Assembly: GCA_030248295.1 (NCBI GenBank)
Contig: JASANH010000339.1
Span: 470,500-534,499, forward strand
DNA length: 64,000 bases
Source: Mesodorylaimus sp. YZB2_4
Lineage: Eukaryota > Nematoda > Enoplea > Dorylaimida > Dorylaimidae
Direction: 5' to 3'
Shown here: positions 21,864 to 32,999 of the stretch, one piece after another
How the letters are laid out: every line of letters starts with the position of its first letter
How positions within the stretch are numbered: position 1 is the stretch's first letter
Notes under the pieces: model-generated
The model's database searches: none
What the model saw: only the letters and a program-made list of their open reading frames with translations
Told to the model about the DNA's origin: nothing
Made by a program: the position numbers and the translations under genes

Positions 21864-24175
21864 AGCGTGATTTATACTCTATCCGTTTGGCTACCCGTAA
21901 GCGTAACGGGTACGAAAACTGCCGCGCAAACGGTCGGGCAGACAAACATTTTGCCTGAGCATCAAGCAAATGTACCCGACGAGTATAAATCGTTATTTTT
22001 TACGCTTACGTCGATTTCGTAAGCGTAACCGTTTTTCGGGCAAAAAGTATAAACCGTTTTCTTCGCGACGGTCACGTAAACGTACAACGGACACGAAACG
22101 GGCCCGTATCCGTAATTTTGGCTGCCCGTAATTTCAGAAATTACGTATACGAAAAACGTATGAAGAAGGTTGTGCCCAGCCAGAGAAGTTTGGAGATTTT
22201 CGATCGAGAGAACCATTCAGACAGCGAATAGTAAGCTTCTTTGCATCTTTAACGATAGGAATAAGAATTTTTTAAAGGAATCAAGTATGTGAAAAGTCTT
22301 TCATGTTATTACCATTGACTTTTTTGTTACCTTTTAAAAATTACCATGGAGGTAATAACCAATATGACTTGCAGAAATGTCATCGATGTCAAAGAAACGG
22401 AAAGTATTGGGCGATGAACATGAGAAAGCATTAAAGGTCAAAGTGGACAAATTTATCGAGGCGAACCCGTTGTTTGACGATCAGAAAGATTTTATAGTGG
22501 ATGCCGACATCGTGAAACATCGATGGGAATCATTACGTGAAATGTACGTAAGGAAACGTAGCAAAATTCGACCATCTGGTTCAGCTGCTGAGAAAGAGGC
22601 CGTGATAAAGAAGTGGCCATTGTTCCGAGCTATGGATTTCTTGTGGGATTCTTCTGCACCTGGAAAGTAAGTTATTAATTTCATGACATTTGGTGGGTTG
22701 CCACTATCAGGATGCTTTATGTTTCAGGACTCAAGATAGCATGGGTGGTTTCGGTTGCGATGGCTTCTTTGCCGACAGTGCTGTAGCTGATGTTGATCGT
22801 GAGTACAACGAGCGTCGTGTCAATTTGCTCGATTCATCAGACGATGAAATCGATCACTCGAGGACCGAAGAATCTCAGATGAACATCACCATTCAGGACG
22901 ATCATCAATCATACAGTCTGGTTGGTGAGACAGTTGAAAATGTCAGTCGATATGGAGGGTCGGAAATATTGGTCGTCAATCGACAACCAGATACTCAAAC
23001 TCAACCGACGGTTACACAGTGTGAAACAATTGGAACGGTTAAATGCGGCAGTGCTGGTAAATGTCTTATCCTATAGTCATTTTCCATGCAGTATTATCAT
23101 GGTTGTTCTATTTCTGATTTCAGTGCTATCAATTAAACAACGTCCAACCAGCAGGTTGTCGGTGGCGTCAACGAGCAGCAAATCCGGTGCTGAGTCTTCC
23201 ACAGGCCGGCCTGAAACTCCATTTGCGACCAAGAAGCCGAAGACAAGTCCAACATCGTCGTACTTGCCAGCCGTGCTGGAGGCGCTAGCAAAGGTCGTGG
23301 AACAACCATCGAACGGTGATCTAAGCGCTTGTTTGGGTGTTGTTATGGACAGTGAGCTTAAGGGCTTGCCAGAGGGACTGAGGACATGGGTCTTGAAAGT
23401 GTTCTATGATCTTGTAGGTCAGACCAGAACCGCCTACAGGAATGGAAACCACAAGGATTTCGTTTTGATGATTGAAGATGCATTCAAAAAGGGGCTTTTG
23501 ATGAATATGCCAGAGTAAGCTATGTTGTTATGGACGTCCGCCTACAGGAGGGTGAAATTGGGTGAAAGTGGATGATGAAAATAATGATGATGAAAATGAT
23601 GATGATGATAAAGAAAAAACGTAGCCGTGTGTGAAAGTACAATAATGCAGGAAGACATAAATTCTAGAAACAGCATCCAACAGATACACTAAATCAATCG
23701 ACCAATCAATCAATCAACAGATACACTAAAGAGGCTAAAGCTAAAGATAACTAAATTCTCACTCAAACTCAAATTTTTGACATCTGCCAAGAAACTGAAC
23801 CGGTTTCGGTGACAAAATACTCGCGTAACACCCGATTTCGACCTGGCCACTTCTGAATCTGAATTCTACAATGCAAGGTTTTTTGAGCAACAAAAAGTTT
23901 TGATGACAAGAATCTAATCACTATTGAGTATTTGAGCTGAAAACTAAACTAAATTTCGAATTCGCATACCCGTTTGCGCACATTCAGGCTGATTTAACGG
24001 GCAGGCATACTGTCGTTTTTTCGAATACGTCCACGTCGTCGTACACGTATCCGTCAAAATTTGAGTGTACGTAGGTGGAGCCGAAACGTGCACCCCACAG
24101 GTGCGTGCCCCTATCCGTAAATTTCCCTACTCGTACCCGTTACGTTTACGGACACCCAGGAGTATAAATCACGCT
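21864..24175 (+). mobile_element. PIF/Harbinger-type transposon carrying only a MADF gene
   Basis: Terminal inverted repeats begin AGCGTGATTTATACTC at 21,864 and, reversed, at 24,175; subterminal sequence (CGTAACGGGTACGA) is also inverted. The flanking TTA at 21,861-21,863 and 24,176-24,178 is the 3-bp target duplication typical of PIF/Harbinger. The paralogous sequence near 52,735 (reverse strand, ATTCAGGTTATACTTCACG) is the uninterrupted empty site. Within its 2,312 bp only a MADF-domain gene is present. Autonomous relatives encode this DNA-binding protein plus a DDE transposase, so this copy would need a transposase supplied from elsewhere. Confidence 0.82.
22377..23518 (+). CDS. MADF-domain DNA-binding protein of the Harbinger element
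   Basis: Three exons, 22377-22666, 22728-23056 and 23124-23518, with GT-AG introns and consistent phases give an intact 337-residue frame. The N-terminus has a nuclear-localisation-like SKKRKV and a MADF-like domain: KVDKFIEANPLF, then HRWESLREMYVRKRSK, then KKWPLFRAMDFLWD. Compared with typical MADF domains the segment between the first helix and HRWESLRE is short, so part of helix 2 may be missing. The middle is acidic (DSSDDEID) and the C-terminal 90 residues look helical. In PIF/Harbinger transposons this second protein binds the transposon ends and helps bring the transposase to the nucleus. It is the only apparently intact transposon gene in the window. Confidence 0.75.
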
Positions 24176-24178
24176 TTA

Positions 24179-25020
24179 TACTTCACGCGTGAAAGCTAGC
24201 GTGGGCGCGTGCGTAGAGAGAATAGGGGAGGGGGTCGCGTGAACACGTTGCGCCGCCTTGCGTCAGCGTCGTAGCTGATCAGTCTGCTACGGGAATAGTT
24301 TCGCAGTTTTACTCGTGAAATCGAAATGCCATATTTTGTGTTTACAGCAGATAGATATTTTGAAAATCCTTGTTGAGAATGCGTTTTAATTTGTCCCAAA
24401 AAACATCTAGCAATAACCGCATTGACTTTCTAATGAAATATAATATGTAACACCGGCAAGAATTTTAGGAATAAACGGATATTGTATAAACACCGAATAA
24501 ACGAAGATTGGCATGGATTTTCGGAATAGGTGCCTACAGAAAACGTTTCTACCTTGGAATGATTCCCGCAATAGCAACCTAAAAATAAAACCGGTTCAGC
24601 CTCTTCAAATGTGAAGGCGCAAAAAACTTCTCATTCATGCAAAGACAATTTGCCATGCACAAAACATGCGAGGAATTCAGCGATTTCAGAAAAACAAAAA
24701 GGATGAATAAAAAGGATGAAGAAAACCTGAGGTTTTACAGCACAATAAGGTCCACGAGCAATGAGAATAGAAATATGACTCACCTTTTTTTCCTCGAGAG
24801 CCGTATTTCTCAAAATGTTAAGCGATTGACAAATACTTTCGAAAGCTTCGACGATTTCTTCTTTTGACACCGGCATTTCTCCCAAATACCTGAACGAATC
24901 TTCCACGAAGTGACTTGTTTGAAGTCGAGAACTAGCTGGAATAGCTTAACAGATAAGCTAAAGCCATACATTAAGCCGAAATTATAAAGGAAGCTTCAGA
25001 ATTCACGGCTTAAAATTTAA
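24179..25020 (-). repeat. Inverted, fuller copy of the sequence downstream of the Harbinger transposase
   Basis: On the minus strand, AAGCCGTGAATTCTGAAG near 25,000 matches the transposase stop region at 52,325-52,345. The following sequence matches 52,345-52,740, which lacks an internal stretch present here. That stretch includes a coding-like piece (MPVSKEEIVEAFESICQSL, about 24,780-24,870) with a good donor. No transposase body remains next to it. It is the residue of a transposase locus from which the gene was lost. Confidence 0.5.
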
Positions 25021-25307
25021 CTTCGGCCACGTTGGTGATGAAAGAATGCCCGTGAAAATTCCAAACTGACTGCAAAAAAATAATTATGCAGCCTATCTTG
25101 TAGAGCAGATTTTTCTCTACCAAAACATGTCTTTTTTTCTTTTAAGTCCTTGCAACTGAAAATTTTGAGAAAAAGGACTTGGAAAAAATCTTCGCGTTCA
25201 CTGCCGCTCTGGAGCGCGCTCGACACGGCTCCTTCAAGCCTATACCCTGTGTACAATTTGGCTACAGTAATCCTCTCGCCGGGGCACTCGCCGTACAGTT
25301 ATCCTCT

Positions 25308-25661
25308 CGCCGCTCAAACTCACACATGCCCGTCATCTTATCCCTCGACCCCTTATATTCCACTACTTTTATCCGGCCGTTACAGTTGACGTGCACCAAC
25401 AACTGGCTAGTTTCGCCTGATCATCAATGACCCGTGCACCACCGACCATTGCTTTTCATTCAGATTTTGCTGTTAGTCAGGCCAGCTTACTTTCCGTTTG
25501 ACATTTAGATAATCTTCCAACTCCTTTACAGCAGCAGATATATCGAATTGTTGGCCCATCAAAGTTTGCGCATTTATTTTCCACTGCATGGATGCTGGAA
25601 TTGAAGTCATGATATGCCTTCATCAGCCCAGCATAGTGCAGGACAGGTTAGGTGAGGCATA
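25308..25661. repeat. Inverted repeat partner of 36,888-37,238
   Basis: About 350 bp beginning near GCCGCTCAAACTCACACATG matches the reverse complement of 36,888-37,238 almost base for base, including TGCATGGATGCTGGAATTG. The second copy lies just upstream of the Gypsy-like gag region, so this may be a piece of that element's leader or LTR. This copy lies just before a LINE fragment. Confidence 0.6.
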
Positions 25662-25681
25662 GGTACTAAGCGTGAACTGGC

Positions 25682-26640
25682 ATGTCCCAGCATGTCTCAA
25701 TTCGTGACTGCGCCTCAGCTGACTTGCCAGTGGTTAGTGGCGTCCCTCAAGGCAGTGTGCTCTGGCCTGTATTATATATCGCCTGCATGGATCCTCTGCT
25801 TGTGGAGTTCAAATATCGATATCCTGACTTTTCCTTGGCTGCTTTGGCGGATGATTGTCGGCTTCTCGCTCCTATTAAAAATCTGGATGACATGGTTGGT
25901 ACAGCTCAGCCTGCTATCGATTTCATCAGCTCAACGATATCAAAAATTGGACTAGCATTCAATACCGACAAAACAAAATCCGTTGTTTATCGTCTCCGTG
26001 GCTCAGTGCAAGAACAGCCTGCTCTGCGTTTGAATGGCCAACAGATTGAATTGGTCGATCGATTCAAATATTTAGGCGTTTTGTTTTCTTTCGACATAAA
26101 AATTTCTGGTCATGTTAGCCAGGCATGCCGAAGTGCATGCTCTAGTTATGATCGGTGCCCTTAAACGAAAATTCGGACGATATGTGAATTCTAGAATTCT
26201 TAGAACTGTTTATCAATCCTGTGTTGGATCAAAGCTTGAGTATGGTGCCGTTTGTTGGGACCCCATTCTGTCCAAGGATATTCTGGAACTTGAAAGAGCT
26301 GAGAAGCTAGCCGCTCGATGCTGCTTCAATGACTGGACTAGTTATTCCTTACGAATCTGCTTTGAAAAAACTCGGTTAGCAATCTCTTCAAACCCGTCGT
26401 AAGCAACTGAAGCTAATCTAGCTTTATGAATTTCTTCATAGAATTCAGGTATATCACCACGAACACAAGAAACAAGTCGATTCTGGTCGTCGTCACAGCC
26501 AGAGATTAGTTCAGCCTCACCATTTTGTGGTTCCTGTTCATCACACAGTCGCTTACACGCAGTCGTTCGATTTTTCTACAGTCACCATATGGAACAAGTT
26601 ACCAGTGGGCATAGCCGAGAGCAACCTTGGGATCTTTTTA
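25682..26640 (+). pseudogene. LINE reverse transcriptase fragment
   Basis: Frames at 25,682-26,164 and 26,112-26,402 together read the C-terminal part of a non-LTR reverse transcriptase: SGVPQGSVL, then LADDCRLLAP (active-site region with ADD), VDRFKYLGVLF, and finally LEYGAVCWDP...LERAEKLAARC, the usual post-RT block. Frameshifts separate the parts and the 5' end is missing, as in most LINE insertions. Jockey/CR1-like on motif order; the clade is not resolved. Confidence 0.75.
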
Positions 26641-26661
26641 TCGTTAATAAAAAACACGATT

Positions 26662-26832
26662 TTATAAATTTTCGATTAGTTTTTGACTGGTTTGTCTCTC
26701 GAGCAGGAAGAGAATTTCGTGAAACTTAAATGCAGTATTTTGCTCGGCGCTTTTCTTGATGGCTTTGATCATCCGCTTTGCAATCGCCAACTGTTCTTCT
26801 GTTCGATTCGACATCGACGCAGCCGTCGCCAT
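26662..26832 (-). CDS. Small divergent gene upstream of G2, unknown function
   Basis: A 56-codon frame starting at the ATG at 26,832 (MATAASMSNRTEEQLAIAKR) and stopping at 26,662. It is predicted to be one amphipathic helix rich in Lys, Ile and Ala. The same gene is next to G3 at 36,365 in the same divergent arrangement, but the two copies differ after codon ~50, so this could be a first exon. It shares a roughly 230-bp bidirectional promoter region with the G gene. No family recognised. Confidence 0.45.
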   Translation of the reverse strand: MATAASMSNRTEEQLAIAKRMIKAIKKSAEQNTAFKFHEILFLLERQTSQKLIENL

Positions 26833-27062
26833 TCTTTTCGACTTGTCCCTCAGCTCGATCCCCCACACAGCCGTCTCCCATTCCCGCTGACTTCCAGGTA
26901 CTTTACACTGGTTGATTTCTGAAGGATCGGCTCCTCACCTGCCTCGTCATTCCTCCTTTCGCAGCCCGTCGTGAGCGCGTGGTCGAAAGTGAGCTCCACT
27001 GTCGAAGTCGCGTTGTCGTGTGCGAGTGATTTTGTTGATCGTCGAGTCGAAGTGAGCGGAGA

Positions 27063-28501
27063 ATGTCTGCCGTAAGTCCTCGACCTTCCTGCCTTCTCCT
27101 CTTCGTAACTTGTTTCTTCCATTTCAGCCCGATCCAGTCGCCTTGCACAACAAAGTGCAGTTCCTGTCGTCCCTGTTCGAGGCCCTGTCCATGGTCAAGC
27201 ACGTGCCGTCGGCATTGCGAAGCCAAGTGTCGTACGCTCGAGTGACGTGCAGGAATTTCCTCAACCCCATTTCTGTCTCCAACGCATCGGCCAGCAAAAG
27301 CTGCCCCTCGGCAAAGGCTTCGAAAGCGGCCCGTTCGCCGCGGCCACCGATCAAGTCAAGCAAGCGTCCGACGTAAGTAGCTGCCTTATACGAGTCGGGT
27401 GAGTATCCGCTCCCAGGGTAGAAGGGCTCCGGTCCGTTACAGCCTAAGGCGAGCCCAACGTTGCTGGCAGCCATGGGCAAAGTGGAGGAGGCCGTCAAAG
27501 AATCGAGGCAACCAGTGCTGCAAGAGACCGTCGACGTCCTGCAAGAACTGGCCAAGATCATGTCGCTACCCCAAGCCGTCCTCAAACCCGCCGTGCTCGC
27601 CTTGGTCAGCTCCAGAGTGGTGGACACGGCCGAAGTACACGAGATCACCGCCAAGGTGCCCGCCGCCACGTTCACGCCCGATTAACTCTGGGACGCTGTC
27701 GCCGATCGAATGGATATGGCCAAGAATGGTCGAGCGGCCACCCACCGCGAGTTGGGAAAGGCGCCTCCCGTGCATCAGAACGTGATCATGGCCGGCTACT
27801 ACCAGGTAAGCTCATGTGCTCGGCTTTCTCTGACCGCCGCTGACGAGTTGTGGGTTTAAGATCGTGGACGTGCCGAAAGACAAGCAATTCGCCTCCATGC
27901 CCGTCACGACCTCCCTGGCGGGGCGCATGGCCTGCGGACGAGCCAACTTCACGCACCTGGACGCGGTGGGACATCCAGCGGCGAGGGCCCTGATCGAAGA
28001 CCTGACCAACATCCTGCTCATCGGTACGGACGTGGCCGAACTGGATCGAGAGAAGAGCGTGGCCATGACGTTGCGGTCGATCAACCAGCAGGACTCCGTG
28101 GGCGTTTCCTTCCGGTAAGTCCCTTTGGTCATGATCTTACTCGAAAGACCATGCTCTCATTTTAGCACCATCATCGGCCGTGATGGCGAGATGGCCGTCC
28201 AGGACCTGTTCGAGGTAGGTTAGAGCATTGGGCGGGACGATGCTGCGTCGGCTGACGCGCATTCCCTTTTCAGAAGTTGAAGCAGATGGGTCAGGGCGTG
28301 CCGGTGCCTATCAAGATGCTGGACGCCGTGTTCGCGCAGTTGGTGAGCGGCAACGTGGTCACGGCGGACGAAGTGAAACAGGCCAAGGCCCAGCTGAAGA
28401 CGAAGGCCGACGACAAGGGTCAAGTCTCGTTCCCCATCATACAAGAAGTGTTCATGAACGTGTTCGGCGCGAAGCTCGCTGTAATCCGAGTTGATGTGTG
28501 A
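27063..28501 (+). pseudogene. G2: gene-family copy with frameshift and nonsense codon
   Basis: Exons 27063-27071, 27128-27372, 27443-27805, 27861-28114, 28166-28214 and 28274-28501. It carries the same 1-base exon 2 deletion as G1. A CAA codon has become TAA in exon 3 (27,683-27,685). Exon 4 lacks six bases in frame relative to the others (254 against 260). The acceptor before exon 4 is AAG rather than CAG. The 5' flank switches to TACCTGGAAGTCAGC directly upstream of the conserved leader, as in G3. Confidence 0.7.
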
Positions 28502-28671
28502 TGGCTCTGTGTACATCGTCGTGGCGTGCGCATGTGCTGTTCGAGGAGAACGCAATGGTGCTAAGTAAACTAACCCCCGTCGACTCTCGAACAGACAAGC
28601 TCAGGCTCAGCAGGTCTTGGTCATCGTTCACTGCTTTGTCCTTATCCATGTCACTCCCCACTGCGTGACAG

Positions 28672-30060
28672 ATCTTCCCGGCGAATTCGGGCTGATCTTA
28701 CAAGCAAGCGGTCCAAGGTCCTTAATAGCCCAAGCTGTCTTTCTGTCTACTCGGTAGCCAAGCACTTGAAAGCGCACTAAAACGGCACCACGCATTTAGG
28801 ATTATAAGGAAGAAAGAACACAATTATAGGAAAACTAAATTTATCATTTACATAAAACCCAGACGTGCTTTTAAAAATTATCCATTGAGTCATTTTTTTA
28901 TCATTTTTTTGAAAATGTTGTTTGCGAGTGCGTGACAGCTCTCGTGCTGGCGAATTCGGGCTGATCAGGAAATTGCTAGCTCAGCAAGGCAAATGATCGG
29001 TGCTTTCCGGCAAAAATTTGGCAAATTGGCTCCAAAGGCTTGAATACGGCTGCTGCGCATGGTCCCCAACTGACAACCAACAAGGTTTACGAGACGAGCT
29101 GGAACGTGCCCCAAAGTTTGCTGCAAAATCTGTCAGAAACGACTTGCATTCCAGCTATGACGAAATGCGGTCACAACTTCATTGGCCTTCCCTCGCTGAA
29201 CGACGAAAGACGATCAAGTTTTGAACCTTTTACAAATTTTACCATGGAATGCAGGCTTATCCAAACGCTCATTTTATCCACAAAGCGGAATCGGGCAGGC
29301 GAGTCAGCTCCAGGACCACACAACTGCATCAACTCGAAATCACGAACCCAAGAACGGAAGCATACAAGCAATCATTCGAATACTCAGCAATGATCTTGTG
29401 GAGCGATCTTCGATATGAAATGGCTTCTAGTTCATATCCATGTTTTATGCAGCATATATCGTGACAGTATCAAAATTTCTCGTGATTTTTTTATTAAAGT
29501 TTTCCTGTGACGCCCCGTTCAAGTGCATGGCAACGCGCTTAGGTGATGTAAAATAGCAAAGCAGAGCGAAGCAAGTTACTGTTGCAATGAAAGCGATTTC
29601 TTGACCGCGAAACACCAAATTTGGCTCAGTAGGTTACGTTCGACCAAGCAAAAATAAAATCAATTGAGTCTTCTGAACATTGAAATCGAGTCCTAATTTG
29701 TCGACAAAACCGCTAACAAAGTTCAAAGCGGGCTGAACACGCGATTCTAATTCAGACGAGCTTCTTGCGGGAACCAGGGGCGCAAGGTCATCTGCAAATG
29801 CCTGTAATAGGTAATCGGGGATTATTCTCCTGAATTCTGATAGCAGCGGGTCAATTAGCGAAATGAACACAGACGGCCCCAGTACTGTGCCTTGAAGCAC
29901 TCCACAGGTAACCGCTGACGTAGCTGAGGCAGAGTTTCCCACTAAAACCTAACCATACCCCCAAGAATTCCAGGCGCCCCCAAGCGGCAATGGCCTTAAC
30001 ATCAGGCGGACACTGGCGGTCATACCATGGGCACATAACCGATCACCATTACAGTACCTG
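28672..30060. mobile_element. LINE mosaic, inverted copy of 46,820-48,780
   Basis: Three parts: a LINE 3' tail on the minus strand (28,672-28,960); a different LINE 3' coding end on the plus strand (about 28,960-29,510; YGCCAWSPTDNQQGL, HWPSLAERRKTIKF); and a LINE reverse transcriptase on the minus strand (29,634-30,036; GVLQGTVLGP, AFADDLAPLVPARS, LGLDFNVQKTQ). The plus-strand piece thus sits inverted inside the minus-strand LINE. The same mosaic occurs at 46,827-48,778 and 58,480-61,320. Frames are broken. Confidence 0.7.
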
Positions 30061-30170
30061 CTGTATATTTGATGCTCTTAGATTCAGCTGAAAATTCTCT
30101 TTCAAACACTTAAAGTTGCATTAGATTTTTAGTTTTTTGGGACGCATTGCTAGTGTAATCAGAGGACTCA

Positions 30171-30446
30171 TGTAATAGGCGGAATAGCCCTACTTTGGAG
30201 TAGATACCGCGGGGAGCGGATGGCCTCAAAAACCCTCCAGGCAGGTCACCTAGTCGTAGGTGCCCGAGACATCAACCCGACGGGTTGCAGCCTCGCCTGG
30301 AGGAGCGTATCGAGCGGCCAACGAAGGCAACTGATACGCTGTATGCGGCGGCCAGTGAAGGCAACCGCATACTGCTCCGTGTATAAGGCGGCCAGTTAAG
30401 GCAACCAGATACACTACCTTCTCCACAGGCCAAACACGCCCACTAC
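30171..30446 (+). mobile_element. 276-bp hairpin-chain element with ACTCA target duplication
   Basis: ACTCA at 30,166-30,170 is repeated at 30,447-30,451. The reverse-strand paralogue at about 46,690-46,710 shows the uninterrupted site. The ends are loosely inverted (GTAATAGGCG against GTAGTGGGCG). Helices: CTACT/AGTAG (TTGG loop) near 30,190; CCTCCAGGC 30,234-30,242 with 30,295-30,303; CACCTA/TAGGTG at 30,247-30,262; CAACCC/GGGTTG at 30,273-30,287; AGCGTATC 30,304-30,311 with 30,333-30,340; GTATGCG 30,341-30,347 with 30,366-30,372; GTGTAT 30,379-30,384 with 30,409-30,414. The last three hairpins share the loop motif GCGGCCARYKAAGGCAAC. No reading frame is credible. It is a non-coding mobile element whose structure, rather than stem sequence, is conserved. 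Confidence 0.75.
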
Positions 30447-30984
30447 ACTCAGGAGGACGACCGTTCGGATCAGAGCTTTACTCGAACCCTGAATAATGCT
30501 CATAAGTTCGCACCATTAGGTACACTAGACTGGCATGCTATTCCAACCCAGTCCAAACATCCATCTTCTCACGCCACCCTGATCTTTCCTACCCAAGGCA
30601 CATTCCAACCATAACCTTCCATCTAATACCTCGTTTTACACTAGCGAGTTCATTATTCAGTATATCTTGCCATCAAATCATTCACCTAAGTCAAAAATGG
30701 TCGGTGCCTAAATCCACTTGGTGCCCAAGATTCAAGGGAGTCATAAACTTCATTACGGAAGATCACTGGCAAAAAGCAGTTAAAGTGCATCAGGATATTT
30801 AAGGATGTCTTTCAAACAAAGAATTTCGATCAGCAGCTGTTTTGCTAGAAAATCACTGCACATACTATAGTTTTTAACCTTTTTTAAGAAACGGTGGGAT
30901 TTTAGAAGCCACAATCACAAGTGGGACTGACGATGAGAGTCCTGGTTAATTCAGGTCACTTCATCCATACCCAAACACCATACA

Positions 30985-31100
30985 GCGCACTCGAGGGCTA
31001 AGGAACACATATTTGACAATCATTTACTGAAGCGGGAGTCGAACCCTCCCCTCTAACGATAAGTGCGCACCCAGCGTGAGAGGCAGACGCCTTAACCCTC
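30985..31100 (-). mobile_element. tRNA-like SINE (family 2), paralogue of 45,123-45,290
   Basis: On the minus strand the sequence carries GGTTAAGGCGTCTGCC and GGTTCGACTCC, the same class II tRNA-like head as the copy at 45,123. It lies at the equivalent place in the inverted duplication, so the two derive from one insertion. Confidence 0.6.
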
Positions 31101-32999
31101 CGAAAAAAAGTGTAAAGGTACACAGAAAAGGCTACTGTGTAATCCATTTCACATAGAAGCTCCTAACTCGACCAAGGTCTGAGTAAAGAACTAACTACTG
31201 GTCGAGATTGTTGCTCACTCAAGAAGCAAAGAAACAACTTGGTCAGACACTTCAAGAAAAAAACGCAGTCAATCACCATGTGGTCGTCATCGATTTTGAC
31301 CAAATTTTACATTTTTATAATTCCGGCTCATCCTTCCTTCTCGCTGGAAACAGCTGATCGATGATGCAGGCTTGATACCACGCACACAGGTTTATCTTCC
31401 TTTTCCCTCTTCGTCACATACTGCACAATGTCAGGCTGCCAGAGAAAAGAAAAGCAGTACGGCTTTCGTTGATCTCCATGAACTGCCCACCGTCAATGGC
31501 TTGCATCTTGTCCAAGCCTAGAAAACCAGCGTCGCTCTAGCATGAATCTACGAGAGTCACGATGTTAACAGCCTGATTGACCTGCCATCTTTAATCACAA
31601 GCCGAGCAGTCGAGAAAGGCGGCCGAGTCTTTTGTGGTCCATTCCGTTGCAGACGTTTTAGTTTGTGCACATTTGATTCATTCCTTGGACGATCACTTGG
31701 CGACTTGGAGTGGCCACGTATGACCACTCGCCATGGTGAATCTGTCGACCGCTACAAACCTTTCAGAAGAATAATCTACGAACACACAAACCAGAACTGA
31801 ACCTTTGCAACTGAATGGGAAAATAAAGTACCGCTCAGAAGAAAAGAAAAATGACGATGCGCTACTGAAATTGATACTCATCATAAAAATATCGCACTGC
31901 CGATGCGAGATGCACCCGTGCGGCGAGGTTTGAGGAGAAGGTTCAGGTGGTGCTCCGTGTCATACGCAGCTCCTAGGTCTCACAACGAAAGCTAGCACGA
32001 CCTGCGAATCACGCACCAAAATCAAATTCAAATTTGTCCCAGTGAAGACTTTTTATGGAAAACTGTTTTGTGTGCCAGCACTACAAGGGGCCTGACACTC
32101 TAGTCGAACGCTGAATATGGAGGAAAAGGCAACAACAAATATCTAAAACAGCCTGGGCTAAGTCTGCGCGCACTCCACATTTTCTTGCATATAACAGGCT
32201 TTACATCAGCCCCAAGAAGAAGATACCTCTTTTGCATTACGACATTTAGGCTGTCGGACCAGTTTAAGAATGCCCATCACTAGAAATTCAAGAGCAGTTT
32301 CTCCATCGATCCCATCGCTTGCAGAATCCAGCGACGGGTTCTTTATCCTCAGCATGCCCCTTGCCGCTTTGTTCGATGCTTTGCTCACTTGCGTTGTCGT
32401 GAAGATCACAAATAGCACAAAATGCCATCAGGGAGTGGGCCCTATGCTGCAGGTCGCCGCACACAGTTAGGCCCATCTTAGCGTCAGCTGAACGGCTTTA
32501 CATACTACTCACAACTTACCTCACTGAACCGTCTACCAACCGCTCTTATACTCGCGCTGACTCATAATTCAAACATGCCGCTGCATATAACAGCTGCGCG
32601 GTAATTCAACCCTTTATCCATATTACGCAATTTACCTCATTCATGGCAAGGCTCACCATCGCACCCCCTCACACACTGGTTTTGTATGCGCGACTACACA
32701 GCGGCACTAGAACACGAAATTCAGCTTCGAATTCCGTGCAGTCAGCATGCTAGAAGTATATTGTGCGGTACTGAGCAGAGAACTGACTGCGCACTGTTCG
32801 TGAAGAGTTGATCAGCGCTTCCATGTCCATAAATGCGGAGGAAGAGAAGCAGGTGCTCGCGTAGAAGCTCACCCTGCGGTCCACTCCAACCAGGAAACTC
32901 CTCATCTACACGTTCGGATCCGCCCCACTAAAAGAAATGGAAGTCAACGAAACGACAATCCATCTGTGCCTCTGGGACGGCACCTTTCCAACGACGTAA

